Shown piece by piece: positions 8,123 to 16,266 of a stretch of DNA of 64,000 bases. Position numbers and translations under genes: made by a program. The stretch spans positions 1-64,000 of the forward strand of contig NZ_JBOFQF010000033.1 in the NCBI RefSeq assembly GCF_051660745.1, written 5' to 3'. Each line of letters begins with the position of its first letter. The stretch's first letter is position 1. The DNA is from Segniliparus sp051660745 (GTDB lineage: Bacteria > Actinomycetota > Actinomycetes > Mycobacteriales > Mycobacteriaceae). Under the pieces are notes generated by a model. The model made no database searches and was not told where the DNA came from. It saw nothing but the letters and a program-made list of their open reading frames with translations.

Positions 8123-8538
8123 TATCGCTTTCCCTTTTCTAGCGGGTCCGACTTCTCCAGCGGCGCCGGGGCTGGGGGGACAAGTTTGAAAACAGCCGAC
8201 CGCAGTTGCCTCTCGAACTCCGAGACCTCCGCCGTGGCCGAGCTGGGCAGAGCCCGGACGACCAGACGGGCGCTCGGCGGGCACTCCTGCAAGACCGGCG
8301 CCATCGCCGCCCGCAGCCGCCTGCTCACTCGTTTGCGCACGACCGAGCCGCCGACCTGTTTCCCGACAATCAAACCGACTATCGGCGAGACAGGCTCGGC
8401 CACCGCACGTCGCTTGGCTGTGCCGCATCCGCCTGCGAGGAGGTGGACCACGACATGGCTGCGGCCCGCGCGTCGGCCAGTACGCACCGTCTCAGTGAAA
8501 TCAAGCCGGCTGCGCATGCGGTTTTGGGGCGGCAACAT
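8122..8538 (-). CDS. rnpA: Ribonuclease P protein component
   Basis: 138 residues. The basic protein cofactor of RNase P, which matures tRNA 5' ends. It starts MLPPQNRMRSRLDFTETVRTG, and contains RKRVSRRLRAAM, the counterpart of the RNA-binding RNR motif, with Lys in place of the usual Asn. The C-terminus is extended and charged. It follows rpmH by 54 bases on the same strand and overlaps yidD by one base. Confidence 0.93.
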   Translation of the reverse strand: MLPPQNRMRSRLDFTETVRTGRRAGRSHVVVHLLAGGCGTAKRRAVAEPVSPIVGLIVGKQVGGSVVRKRVSRRLRAAMAPVLQECPPSARLVVRALPSSATAEVSEFERQLRSAVFKLVPPAPAPLEKSDPLEKGKR

Positions 8539-8592
8539 CGCAGAACCTCATCGATTTGCTCCGGCCTCTCGGCCGAGCCTGGAGGGACGGGG

Positions 8593-8736
8593 TCAGGCGG
8601 AAAGGCGCTCCCGGCCCTTCAAGCGGCGCGCGGCGAGCACGGCGCGACCCGCACGGGTCCGCATGCGCACACGGAAACCGCTCACCTTCGCACGGCGGCG
8701 GTTGTTCGGCTGGAAAGTCCTTTTCCCTTTCGCCAT
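8593..8736 (-). CDS. rpmH: 50S ribosomal protein L34
   Basis: 47 residues, very basic: MAKGKRTFQPNNRRRAKVSG, then FRVRMRTRAGRAVLAARR and the end KGRERLSA match L34 along its whole length. GAGGAATAAGAG precedes the ATG. It heads the rpmH-rnpA-yidD-yidC-jag-rsmG-parAB cluster and is divergent from dnaA, as in most actinobacteria. Confidence 0.97.
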   Translation of the reverse strand: MAKGKRTFQPNNRRRAKVSGFRVRMRTRAGRAVLAARRLKGRERLSA

Positions 8737-9413
8737 CTCTTATTCCTCGCATTCGCTTCGGGCCTGGTCACACCGGGCCTGTTCGTCAAGTCATGGGCTC
8801 CCCCGGCGGGACTGCGCTGAGTCGTCAGAGCAGAGTCTGCAAAAACCGCGCTAGGTCGTCGACGAGGGCTCGCGTCACGGAGAAACTTGGCCGCGGCCGC
8901 GACGATTGGTCAGACCAGTCCCGGCAAGCCCTCGATGAACATCGAGACAACGATACCCGCTCTGGCTCCGGATGGGAAATCTTCCGCGCCTTGCCCTCTG
9001 GCCCGCCTCCGCCGCAAAAGCCAAGACCACCGGAAAAATAGTTGTGACCTAGGTATTCTAGCGAAGGGTGGCGGTCTTCGCGATTGCTTGCTACTGTGCC
9101 GGGAAACCTTTTTCGAGCCTCGACCACAACGCCGTTGCCAGATCGAAAAGCATTCCTTGTACAGTGACCTACAACATACGAAGGGCGCTAAAGGTGTTAG
9201 CATCACATCGGCCGCCGGAGGCGCGGGCGCCACGACAGGAGATTCGGCAGCGACTTGCCAGCCCTGCCGCGGACCGCTATATTGCTGTGTTCACAACTGG
9301 GGATAAGTCTGTGCGTAACTGTCTCGTCAAGGGCCTGCAAACCGTCGAGCACGACTTTGACCTGCCCAGTTCCGTTCGACACCCAGCACCGGCCAAAGCT
9401 TAAGAGGATCCAG
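8737..9413. promoter_or_regulatory. rpmH-dnaA divergent intergenic region
   Basis: About 680 bases with no supported gene. It must hold the promoters of rpmH (minus) and dnaA (plus). AT-richer stretches occur near 9040-9060 (near-palindrome CTAGGTATTCTAG) and 9150-9200. I could not place convincing -35/-10 pairs. DnaA-box-like sequence is concentrated at the dnaA start itself rather than through this region. Confidence 0.6.
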
Positions 9414-9422
9414 TTGTCCACA
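9414..9422 (+). promoter_or_regulatory. DnaA box covering the dnaA start codon
   Basis: TTGTCCACA is a perfect strong-class DnaA box, and its first three bases are the TTG start codon of dnaA. Codons 1-3 (TTG TCC ACA) are therefore the box itself. Binding of DnaA here could block initiation of transcription or translation of its own gene. Confidence 0.8.
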
Positions 9423-10856
9423 GAAACGTCTCATTTCGACGCTATCTGGGAAGAAGTGCTCGCCCAACTCTCCGCCGAGGCTGCGGCCGACGCCTTCGGG
9501 TACCCCCCGCTCACGAAACAGCAGCGCGCTTGGCTCCCCCTCGCGAAACCGGTCAGCCTCGGCGAGGGCTTCGCCCTGATCTCCGTGCCGTCGAGCTTCG
9601 CCGCAGACGCCTTCGACCGGGGGCTCCGCGCGCCGATCGCCGCCGCGCTCCGCCACATCCTCGGCAGGGATATCGAACTGAATCTGCGCATCGCAAGTCA
9701 AAATCCGGAAGGCTCCGAGCCGGTGGAGTCCGCCGCATTGGTCGCGGAGACGAACGGCCTGGTCCCGCCGGACCAGTCGGCGCCCAAGCTCGCCGCCCCC
9801 GCCACTCCTGCGACCGACACCACCACGAGCCTCAACGCCAGGTACACCTTCGACACCTTCGTGATCGGCGCTTCCAACCGTTTCGCCCACGCCGCGACAT
9901 TCGCCGTGTCCGAGGCGCCCGCCAGGGCCTACAACCCCTTGTTCATCTGGGGCGACTCCGGGCTGGGCAAAACCCACCTGCTGCACGCGGCCGGCCATTA
10001 CACGCAACGGCTCTTCTCCGGCTTCCGGGTGAAATACGTCTCCACCGAAGAGTTCACGAACGACTTCATCAACAGTCTCCGAGACGACCGCAGGGTGGCC
10101 TTCAAGCAGCGCTACCGCGACGTGGACTTGCTCCTGGTCGACGACATCCAGTTCATCGCGGGCAAAGAAGGCATCCAGGAAGAGTTCTTCCACACCTTCA
10201 ACACCTTGCACAACTCGAACAAGCAGATCGTCATCACCTCGGACCGGCCCCCGAAGAAGCTCGCCGCCCTCGAAGACCGGCTGCGCACCCGCTTCGAGTG
10301 GGGCCTGATCACCGACGTTCAGCCGCCCGAGCTGGAGACCCGGATCGCGATTCTGCGCAAGAAGGCCAACATCGACGGCTTGGAGGTGCCCGACGACGTC
10401 GCCGAGCTCATCGCCTCCCGAATCGAGCGGAACATCCGAGAGCTCGAAGGCGCACTCATCCGGGTGACCGCCTTCGCCTCCCTCAACCATCAGAAACTCA
10501 CGGCGGCCCTCGCCGAGATGGTCTTGCGCGACCTCGTCCCGGACAGCCCGACGTTGGAGATCAGCGTCTCGGTGATCCTCGGGGCGACCGCCGAGTACTT
10601 CAACACGACGATCGAGGAGCTCTGCGGCCCGGCGAAGACCCGTCCGCTCGCCCAAGCCAGGCAGATCGCCATGTATCTGTGCCGGGAGCTCACCGACCTC
10701 TCGCTGCCGAAGATCGGCCAAGCCTTCGGCAGGGACCACACGACCGTGATGTACGCGGAGAAGAAGGTCCGCAAGGAGCTCGCCGAGCGCAGGCAGGTGT
10801 ACGACCAGGTGCACGAGCTCACCGCACGGGTCCGACAGCGGGCCAAAACCTCCTGA
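9414..10856 (+). CDS. dnaA: Chromosomal replication initiator DnaA
   Basis: 480 residues with a TTG start. DnaA binds boxes in oriC, melts the origin and loads the helicase. Domain I spans about 1-90, a Pro/Thr-rich linker follows, the AAA+ domain has Walker A GDSGLGKTH (about 180) and Walker B LLVDDIQF (about 240), and domain IV has the DnaA signature GQAFGRDHTTVMYA. The frame opens earlier at 9255, but TTG at 9414 has AGAGGA 6 bases upstream and gives a normal N-terminus (STETSHFDAIWEEV). The start codon lies in a DnaA box. Confidence 0.97.
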   Translation: MSTETSHFDAIWEEVLAQLSAEAAADAFGYPPLTKQQRAWLPLAKPVSLGEGFALISVPSSFAADAFDRGLRAPIAAALRHILGRDIELNLRIASQNPEGSEPVESAALVAETNGLVPPDQSAPKLAAPATPATDTTTSLNARYTFDTFVIGASNRFAHAATFAVSEAPARAYNPLFIWGDSGLGKTHLLHAAGHYTQRLFSGFRVKYVSTEEFTNDFINSLRDDRRVAFKQRYRDVDLLLVDDIQFIAGKEGIQEEFFHTFNTLHNSNKQIVITSDRPPKKLAALEDRLRTRFEWGLITDVQPPELETRIAILRKKANIDGLEVPDDVAELIASRIERNIRELEGALIRVTAFASLNHQKLTAALAEMVLRDLVPDSPTLEISVSVILGATAEYFNTTIEELCGPAKTRPLAQARQIAMYLCRELTDLSLPKIGQAFGRDHTTVMYAEKKVRKELAERRQVYDQVHELTARVRQRAKTS

Positions 10857-11067
10857 CCCGTCGGCCAGCCCTCCTCTGCGCCTTCGATCTCTCGTATTCC
10901 TCGTCCTCCAGCCAGCGTTCTGTCACGGCCAGAGGGCCGCCGCCGCCGCGTAGAGACGTGATTTGCGGCACATTGCTTCGCTCAGTATCGCGGCGAAACC
11001 AGTCATCAGTAATCACAACAGTCTTGTCACACCTCATGACGCATCAGATATCGGCGTCTTCCACATC

Positions 11068-11076
11068 TGTGGATTA
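11068..11076 (-). promoter_or_regulatory. DnaA box in oriC, one mismatch
   Basis: TGTGGATTA, the complement of TAATCCACA, differs at one position from TTATCCACA. It is 12 bases from the next box at 11080. Confidence 0.65.
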
Positions 11077-11079
11077 CCC

Positions 11080-11088
11080 TGTGCATAA
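11080..11088 (-). promoter_or_regulatory. DnaA box in oriC, one mismatch
   Basis: TGTGCATAA, complement TTATGCACA, one change from TTATCCACA, in the same orientation as its neighbours at 11068 and 11100. Confidence 0.6.
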
Positions 11089-11099
11089 CCTTCGAGGGC

Positions 11100-11108
11100 T
11101 GTGGACAA
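11100..11108 (-). promoter_or_regulatory. DnaA box in oriC, perfect
   Basis: TGTGGACAA is the complement of TTGTCCACA, the preferred box in high-GC actinobacteria and the same box as at the dnaA start. Confidence 0.85.
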
Positions 11109-11119
11109 CGTCTGAGCAA

Positions 11120-11128
11120 ATATCCACA
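11120..11128 (+). promoter_or_regulatory. DnaA box in oriC, one mismatch
   Basis: ATATCCACA matches TTATCCACA at eight of nine positions and faces the opposite way to the box at 11100, 12 bases away. Confidence 0.65.
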
Positions 11129-11224
11129 AGCGGGCTGTCGATCCCCAGAGCTCTGCCCAGACCCGACGAGGCGCCCGCCCGCTGTCCCCAAATGCAAACA
11201 CCAGTTGAACAGCGGACGCCCGGT

Positions 11225-11233
11225 TTATCCACA
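11225..11233 (+). promoter_or_regulatory. DnaA box in oriC, perfect
   Basis: TTATCCACA, the E. coli-type consensus. It lies next to the AT-rich stretch and so may position DnaA at the unwinding site. Confidence 0.85.
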
Positions 11234-11258
11234 ATTTCCACAGCGCCTATTACTGCTA

Positions 11259-11272
11259 CTAGAAATTTCTAG
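11259..11272. repeat. 14-bp palindrome in AT-rich part of oriC
   Basis: CTAGAAATTTCTAG is a perfect palindrome, flanked on the right by AATAAAAA. It is in the most AT-rich part of the dnaA-dnaN gap. It may be part of the duplex-unwinding element or bind an origin regulator. Confidence 0.6.
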
Positions 11273-11433
11273 AATAAAAACCCACAGTGTTAGGGCCCGG
11301 AGGACGATCGGCTCAGAACCACAACCACTCCTGGCTTGACGGGCGTCGTAGGCTGCAATCACTGAGGTTTTCGGGGTGTCGTTCCAGACCCGAGCCTCGC
11401 TGACTTCCACCACCACGACTGAAGGACGGCAGA

Positions 11434-12627
11434 GTGTCTGACGAAGATTTCGCTTTCGAAGTGCCCCGAGATCTCTTCGCCGACTCCGTCTCCTGGGTCA
11501 CCCGCCGTCTTCCCGCCCGCCCGGCGATGCCGTTGCTCGCAGGACTGTTGTTGTCCGCCGACGAGACCGGGGAGCTCTCCCTCGGCGGGACGGATTACGA
11601 CCTCACCGCGCAGGCGCACCTCCCCGCCCAGATCAGCGGTCCGGGCCGGGTCCTGGTCTCGGGCAGGCTGCTCGCGGACATCGCCAAAGCCCTGCCCTCT
11701 CCTTCGGTGAAGATCGCCACGGAGGGCTCGAAAGTGCATGTGCGCAGCGGCACGGCGAAATTCACCCTCCCCTCGATGCCGGTGGAGGAGTTCCCAAGCC
11801 TCGCCGAACACCCCGCGCCGATCGGCACGGCGACGGCGAAAGACCTTTTCGCCGCGATCAGCCAGGTCGGCGTGGCCGCGAGCCGCGACGACACGTTGCC
11901 CGCGCTCACCGGGCTGCGGCTGGTGTTCACGGGGAAAGAGATCGAGCTCGCGGCGACCGACCGGTTCCGGCTCAGCGTGCGCACATTGCCCTGGGACGGC
12001 AAGGGCTTCGGCGAGGAGCCGGTCACCACGCTCGTGCCTGCGGCGATTCTCAGCGAGTTCGCCCGGACCCAGCTCCCCTCCGACGATGCGCCGGTCGAGT
12101 TCGCCTTGGACCAGAGCGCTGGCTCGCCGAGCCTGCTCGGGGTGCAGACCGGTCCTTTCCGGATCACCACACGGCTCCTCGACGCGCAGCTGCCGGATGT
12201 GTCGCAGCTGATCCCGAAGCGCTACACGGCGGTGGCGAGGGTGGAGCTCGGCCCGCTGGTCGAGGCTGTGCGACGGGTCTCGCTCGTGTCCGCGCGGCGC
12301 TCGCAGATCCGGCTGGACTTCGAGAACACGGGCTCGGAGGGCGTCCTGCGGCTTTCCGCTGGCGGGGAAGAGGCAGGCTTCGCAGAAGAGGAGCTGCCTG
12401 CGAGCCACTGGGGCGAGTCGATCTCGGTGGTCTTCAACCCGGGGTATTTGCTCGATGGGCTGTCCACGTTCCGGGCCGAGCATGCGCAGTTCGGCTTCAC
12501 CGGGGCGAACCGCGCGGTCGCGTTGGTCTCGGGGGACGGAGCAGAGCCGGAGGAGACCTCGGAGGGCTACAGCGCCGGAGCCGTCGACCACGTCTACGTG
12601 TTGATGCCGGTGCGGTTGCAGGGCTGA
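11434..12627 (+). CDS. dnaN: DNA polymerase III sliding clamp (beta subunit)
   Basis: 397 residues with a GTG start preceded by AAGGACG. The clamp encircles DNA and tethers Pol III and repair enzymes. Three repeated clamp domains are recognisable, with ALTGLRLVFTGKEIELAATDRFRLSV in the central domain and the C-terminal end YVLMPVRL typical of DnaN. The gene lies between oriC and recF, four bases before recF, as in other mycolata. Confidence 0.97.
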   Translation: MSDEDFAFEVPRDLFADSVSWVTRRLPARPAMPLLAGLLLSADETGELSLGGTDYDLTAQAHLPAQISGPGRVLVSGRLLADIAKALPSPSVKIATEGSKVHVRSGTAKFTLPSMPVEEFPSLAEHPAPIGTATAKDLFAAISQVGVAASRDDTLPALTGLRLVFTGKEIELAATDRFRLSVRTLPWDGKGFGEEPVTTLVPAAILSEFARTQLPSDDAPVEFALDQSAGSPSLLGVQTGPFRITTRLLDAQLPDVSQLIPKRYTAVARVELGPLVEAVRRVSLVSARRSQIRLDFENTGSEGVLRLSAGGEEAGFAEEELPASHWGESISVVFNPGYLLDGLSTFRAEHAQFGFTGANRAVALVSGDGAEPEETSEGYSAGAVDHVYVLMPVRLQG

Positions 12628-12631
12628 AGCC

Positions 12632-13840
12632 GTGCGCGTCTCTTCTTTCGAGATCCGAGACTTCCGCTCCTGGGAGCACGCGCAGGTGCGGCTCGGCGAG
12701 GGGAGCACGTTGTTCCTCGGCCGCAACGGGTACGGCAAGACGAATCTGGTCGAAGCGCTCGGCGTGCTCTCCAGCTTGTCCAGCCATCGGGGGGCGCAGA
12801 TCGCCGCGATGGTGCGGCGCGGCGCCCCGGAGGCAGCGATCTCGGCGGACGTCCTCAACGAGGGGCGAAAGCTGACGGTTGGGCTGCGGCTCACGCCAGG
12901 CAAGGCGACCAAGGCGCAGCTGAACGGGGTGAACCGGCCCACCCGGGAGGTGGCGGGCATTTTGCGGACGGTGTTCTTCTCGCCCGAGGATTTGGCCTTG
13001 GTCCGGGGCGAGCCGGGGGAGCGGCGCCGGTTCCTCGACGAGACGTTGGTGGTCCGCCAGCCGAGGATGGCCGGGGTCAAAGCGGACTTCGAGCGGGTGC
13101 TGCGGCAACGGGCGACATTGTTGAAATCGCTGAATGGAGGCCGTCCGGGGGCTTCGCGCAGCGACGAGGCGCGAGCCACGCTGGAAGCGTGGGACGAGCA
13201 GTTCGCGAGCCGTGCGGCCGCGCTGACCGTGGCGAGGATGGACCTGGTCCGCGTCCTGAGCCCGATTGTGGGGCGGTGCTATGCGGCGATCGACCCGAAT
13301 TCGGACGATGTCGAGCTGCGGTACCGCAGAAGCGCGGAAGAGTCGGACGAGCCGCTGTCCGGGGACGAGCCCGCAGCCGGGATCTCGGAGCAGGAAGTCG
13401 CGGAATCGATCGTCGAGCGGTTGGCAGGCATGCGGGAAGAAGAGCTGCGAAGGGGGCAGTGCCTGGTCGGCCCGCACCGCGACGACCTCGAGCTGAGGAT
13501 CGCGGGAGGCTTGGCGAGGGCGTTCGTGAGCCACGGCGAGGCTTGGTCGTACGCGTTGGCGCTGCGCGTGGCGGCGTTCGAGCTGCTGCGCGACGAGGGG
13601 CACGATCCCGTGCTGATCCTCGACGACGTGTTCGCGGAATTGGACGGCCCGCGCCGCGAGGTCGTGGCAGGATTGGTGCGTCGGGCGGAGCAGACCCTGA
13701 TCACGGCGGCAGATCCGGCAACCGTGCCCGAAGGGTTGATCGCGCAGGTCGTCCCGGTGCGGCTCGGCGAGTCGTCGGGGACGAAATCCTCGCGGATCGC
13801 GGGAGCGGCAGAGACAAAGGAGGTGGACGGCGATGGATGA
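12632..13840 (+). CDS. recF: DNA replication and repair protein RecF
   Basis: 402 residues with a GTG start. RecF is an SMC-like ATPase that helps load RecA at gapped DNA. Walker A LGRNGYGKTNLVEAL is near residue 30, FFSPEDLALVRGEPGERRRFLDE is the family's central motif, and the signature/Walker B region is near the end (DDVFAELDGPRREVV). The order dnaN-recF with a 4-base gap implies co-transcription. Its end overlaps the next gene by 8 bases. Confidence 0.96.
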   Translation: MRVSSFEIRDFRSWEHAQVRLGEGSTLFLGRNGYGKTNLVEALGVLSSLSSHRGAQIAAMVRRGAPEAAISADVLNEGRKLTVGLRLTPGKATKAQLNGVNRPTREVAGILRTVFFSPEDLALVRGEPGERRRFLDETLVVRQPRMAGVKADFERVLRQRATLLKSLNGGRPGASRSDEARATLEAWDEQFASRAAALTVARMDLVRVLSPIVGRCYAAIDPNSDDVELRYRRSAEESDEPLSGDEPAAGISEQEVAESIVERLAGMREEELRRGQCLVGPHRDDLELRIAGGLARAFVSHGEAWSYALALRVAAFELLRDEGHDPVLILDDVFAELDGPRREVVAGLVRRAEQTLITAADPATVPEGLIAQVVPVRLGESSGTKSSRIAGAAETKEVDGDG

Positions 13841-14345
13841 GGACGAGGCGGGCCGTTCCGCCGAAGAGCTCGCCCGCAGGCTTATCGGCGAGTTCAGCAA
13901 GCAGGCGGAGTTCGGCTCCCGGGTCTCGAAGGCGCCGAAGCCCGAACGCAAGCCGGAGCGTTTCCGGTGGAGCGGTCCCGGCCCGGACGTGCGCGACCCG
14001 CAGACGTTCTCGGACCTCTGCGGGCAGTTGCAGAAAAAAGAGACCTGGTCGGCCAAGCTCGCCCAGGGCAAAATTTTCGCGGCGTGGCCGACGATCGTCG
14101 GCGAGCAGATCGCCTCGCATGCCACGCCGGTGCAGCTGAGCGAGGGATTGCTCCATGTGCAGGCGGAGTCGACGGCGTGGGCGACGCAATTGCGGTTGAT
14201 GCAGAGCCAGCTCCTGGAAAAATTTTCCCACCATGTCGGCAAAAATGTCGTCCGGGGCCTGAAGATCACCGGCCCGAAAGCCCCGAGTTGGCGCAAAGGC
14301 GAGCGCCACGTGCGGGGCAGGGGCCCGCGCGACACGTACGGCTAG
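13833..14345 (+). CDS. DUF721 (DciA-like) protein
   Basis: 170 residues. The conserved core VGEQIASHATPVQLSEGLLHVQAESTAWATQL identifies DUF721, the family that includes DciA, a loader of replicative helicase in many bacteria without DnaC. The N-terminal third is charged and probably disordered. It overlaps recF by 8 bases and corresponds by position to M. tuberculosis Rv0004. In mycobacteria gyrB follows directly; here it does not. Assigning helicase loading to this copy is inference. Confidence 0.9.
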   Translation: MDEDEAGRSAEELARRLIGEFSKQAEFGSRVSKAPKPERKPERFRWSGPGPDVRDPQTFSDLCGQLQKKETWSAKLAQGKIFAAWPTIVGEQIASHATPVQLSEGLLHVQAESTAWATQLRLMQSQLLEKFSHHVGKNVVRGLKITGPKAPSWRKGERHVRGRGPRDTYG

Positions 14346-14411
14346 AGCTCTGGCGGCCAGAGGCTCGCGGCGGCGCAGTCTGCGACTTCTGAGTACTCGT
14401 CGGCTTTCCAG

Positions 14412-14417
14412 TACTAT
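14412..14417 (+). promoter_or_regulatory. Possible -10 element for a leaderless transcript
   Basis: TACTAT ends 6 bases before the ATG at 14424, and no ribosome-binding site precedes that ATG. This spacing fits a leaderless mRNA, which is common in mycobacteria. No good -35 hexamer was seen. Confidence 0.3.
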
Positions 14418-14423
14418 CCGCTT

Positions 14424-15938
14424 ATGGGGCTTGCTTGGAAGTGGTGCGTCGGCATCCTCGTCGTTGCGTTGTGCGTGTCGGGATGCGACCGGCAGTCTCT
14501 GCCGCAGAAACCGGTCTTCCACCCGCAGCCGGTGTCATGGGGCGCTTGCGACGGGAACTTGTCGTTCGACGGGGAGCTTGGTTCAGCGTGGTCCGCGACG
14601 GAAAAAGGCAGAGAGGATTTCCATCGGCGGTTCACGATCGCATTCTCAGTGGTGCGAGTCCCGGTGGACTACGACCGCCCGGAGGGGGAGAAGATCGGCC
14701 TCACCCTCGTGCGCGTGCGTTCGCGGAAAGCGCATGACTCGCTCGGCCCGCTGCTGATCAGTCCCGGCGGCCCGGGAGACTCCGGGCTGTGGGAAGCCGG
14801 GTTTGCGGCGTGGGCAGCTCCGGAACAAGTCTCGGAGCGGTTCGACTACATCGGTTTCGACCAACGTGGCGTCGGATGCTCCGGGCAGGTCAGCTGTTGG
14901 GAGCGGGGCGCGCAACGGCGGATCGACCTGCCTGCCGATCTACGGGAGCCAGGCGCCGTTGGCGAGGCGGCGAAGGTGTGGCGGGCGGTCAACGAGAGGT
15001 GCGCGCGCCAGCTTGGCGCGCGGCTGGGCCATTACTCCACGTACGAGGCAGCGCAGGACATGGAGTCCATCCGGGTCGCTTTGGGCGCGGAGCGGATCAC
15101 GTATCTCGGCTACTCCTACGGCGCGTTCCTCGGCGCGGTCTACGCGCATCTGCACCCCCGTTCGCTACGCGCGGCCGTGCTCGACTCCCCGATCGACAAC
15201 ACCCGCCCGATGACCGAGTTCTGGGAGGAGACGGCGCGTGCGCGGGACGAGGGTTTCTCGGAGTTCCTGGACTGGGCGGGACAGCGCAAAGAGCTCGGAC
15301 TGCCTGTCGACGCCCGAACGCGATTGGCCGATCTGGCAGACCGGGGGGCGCGGCTCGGTCTGCGAGTCCCTGCTTTCTACGACAAGCTGAATCTCCGCTC
15401 GCATTGGCCGCAGCTCGTGAAAGACCTGCGCGATCTGCTCGGCCAAACGACAGACCCACAGCCCGCGCAGTGGTATGAGCCGGATGTCGTCGGGGAGTCT
15501 CGCCATGTCATCGGCTGCGACGACCAAGCGCCAGGATCCCGTCTGGACGAGGGGAAGGCTGCGGAGTTCGCCGAAGCATGGCCCGAACGCTACCCGCTGC
15601 TCGGGACGAACGTGCTGAACTGGAACCAACCGGCGCTGCTGGAGTGCGCCGGGTGGCCGGAGCCTGCCCACCCCGCGACTCCCGGCATGATGGACGCGAC
15701 GGGATCGCCCCCGATCCTCGTGGTGTCGGGCTTGCACGACCCGAACACCGCGCACCGTCTGGCGGGCCCTTTCACCACTGCGCTGCGCACGGGATTCTTG
15801 CTCTCCACCGAGCACCCCGGCCACGCGCAATACCTCAACCAGGAGAAGGCCGACGGCTGCCTGAACACGGCGGTGGAGGACTACCTCGTTGCGGGAAAGC
15901 TCCCCGCCCCCGGCACGACCTGCCCCGCGGACGAATAA
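14424..15938 (+). CDS. Exported alpha/beta-hydrolase lipoprotein, TAP-like
   Basis: 504 residues. The N-terminus (KWCVGILVVALCVSGC) is a lipoprotein signal with lipobox VSGC, so it should be anchored outside the membrane. The mature part is an alpha/beta hydrolase with an oxyanion segment LLISPGGPGDSG, nucleophile elbow LGYSYGAF and a C-terminal TAP-like region with GLHDPNTA and STEHPGHAQY (catalytic Asp and His). It resembles tripeptidyl aminopeptidases and the Hip1/SlpD proteases of mycolata. The start has no ribosome site but a -10-like TACTAT just upstream. A perfect hairpin terminator overlaps its stop. Confidence 0.88.
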   Translation: MGLAWKWCVGILVVALCVSGCDRQSLPQKPVFHPQPVSWGACDGNLSFDGELGSAWSATEKGREDFHRRFTIAFSVVRVPVDYDRPEGEKIGLTLVRVRSRKAHDSLGPLLISPGGPGDSGLWEAGFAAWAAPEQVSERFDYIGFDQRGVGCSGQVSCWERGAQRRIDLPADLREPGAVGEAAKVWRAVNERCARQLGARLGHYSTYEAAQDMESIRVALGAERITYLGYSYGAFLGAVYAHLHPRSLRAAVLDSPIDNTRPMTEFWEETARARDEGFSEFLDWAGQRKELGLPVDARTRLADLADRGARLGLRVPAFYDKLNLRSHWPQLVKDLRDLLGQTTDPQPAQWYEPDVVGESRHVIGCDDQAPGSRLDEGKAAEFAEAWPERYPLLGTNVLNWNQPALLECAGWPEPAHPATPGMMDATGSPPILVVSGLHDPNTAHRLAGPFTTALRTGFLLSTEHPGHAQYLNQEKADGCLNTAVEDYLVAGKLPAPGTTCPADE

Positions 15939-15963
15939 ACGCCTGGCCAGGGGCCAGGCGTTT
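15937..15963 (+). terminator. Rho-independent terminator
   Basis: A perfect 12-bp stem (AAACGCCTGGCC / GGCCAGGCGTTT) with a 3-base loop, starting in the TAA stop of the hydrolase gene. The inner 9 bp are GC-rich and the outer arm supplies A and T runs, so it may act on both strands, also ending transcription from the minus-strand tRNA genes. Confidence 0.88.
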
Positions 15964-15993
15964 AGAAATCGATAGAATAACCGCAAATACTTG

Positions 15994-16067
15994 CGACCTT
16001 GACGGGACTCGAACCCGCGACCTCCGCCGTGACAGGGCGGCGCGCTAACCAACTGCGCCACAAGGCC
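15994..16067 (-). tRNA. tRNA-Asp (GTC)
   Basis: 74-base cloverleaf: 7-bp acceptor stem GGCCTTG / CAAGGTC, anticodon arm CCGCC-CTGTCAC-GGCGG with anticodon GTC, T-arm CGGGTTCGAGTCCCG. The CCA end is not encoded. It lies 43 bases after tRNA-Glu on the same strand. Confidence 0.96.
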
Positions 16068-16110
16068 TTATGTTCTCGCTAGCGAGATTGTCCATCTTAT
16101 CAGATGGTTG

Positions 16111-16183
16111 TACCCCCTACGGGATTCGAACCCGCGTTGCCGCCGTGAAAGGGCGGAGTCCTAGGCCACTGAACGAAAGGGGC
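16111..16183 (-). tRNA. tRNA-Glu (TTC)
   Basis: 73-base cloverleaf with anticodon arm CCGCC-CTTTCAC-GGCGG, anticodon TTC, and T-arm with GGTTCGAATCC. The acceptor begins GCCCCTT and ends AGGGGGT-A, with the G1-U72 wobble also found in other actinobacterial tRNA-Glu. The Glu-Asp order is as in mycobacteria. Confidence 0.95.
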
Positions 16184-16266
16184 TTGCCGTTGGGAGCCGA
16201 TCTATCGTAGGACATCTTCGCCGCAGACGCCAACTCAAATACTTGACCTGCGGCTATGGCAGGAGG

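Larger units (their letters stand above)
10857..11433. other. oriC: Probable replication origin oriC
   Basis: The dnaA-dnaN gap of 577 bases is the oriC position in mycolata. It contains perfect DnaA boxes TGTGGACAA (11100-11108, minus) and TTATCCACA (11225-11233, plus), and one-mismatch boxes at 11068-11076, 11080-11088 and 11120-11128. Right of the boxes, at 11245-11285, is the most AT-rich stretch with a 14-bp palindrome, a candidate unwinding element. No gene is supported here. Confidence 0.9.
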
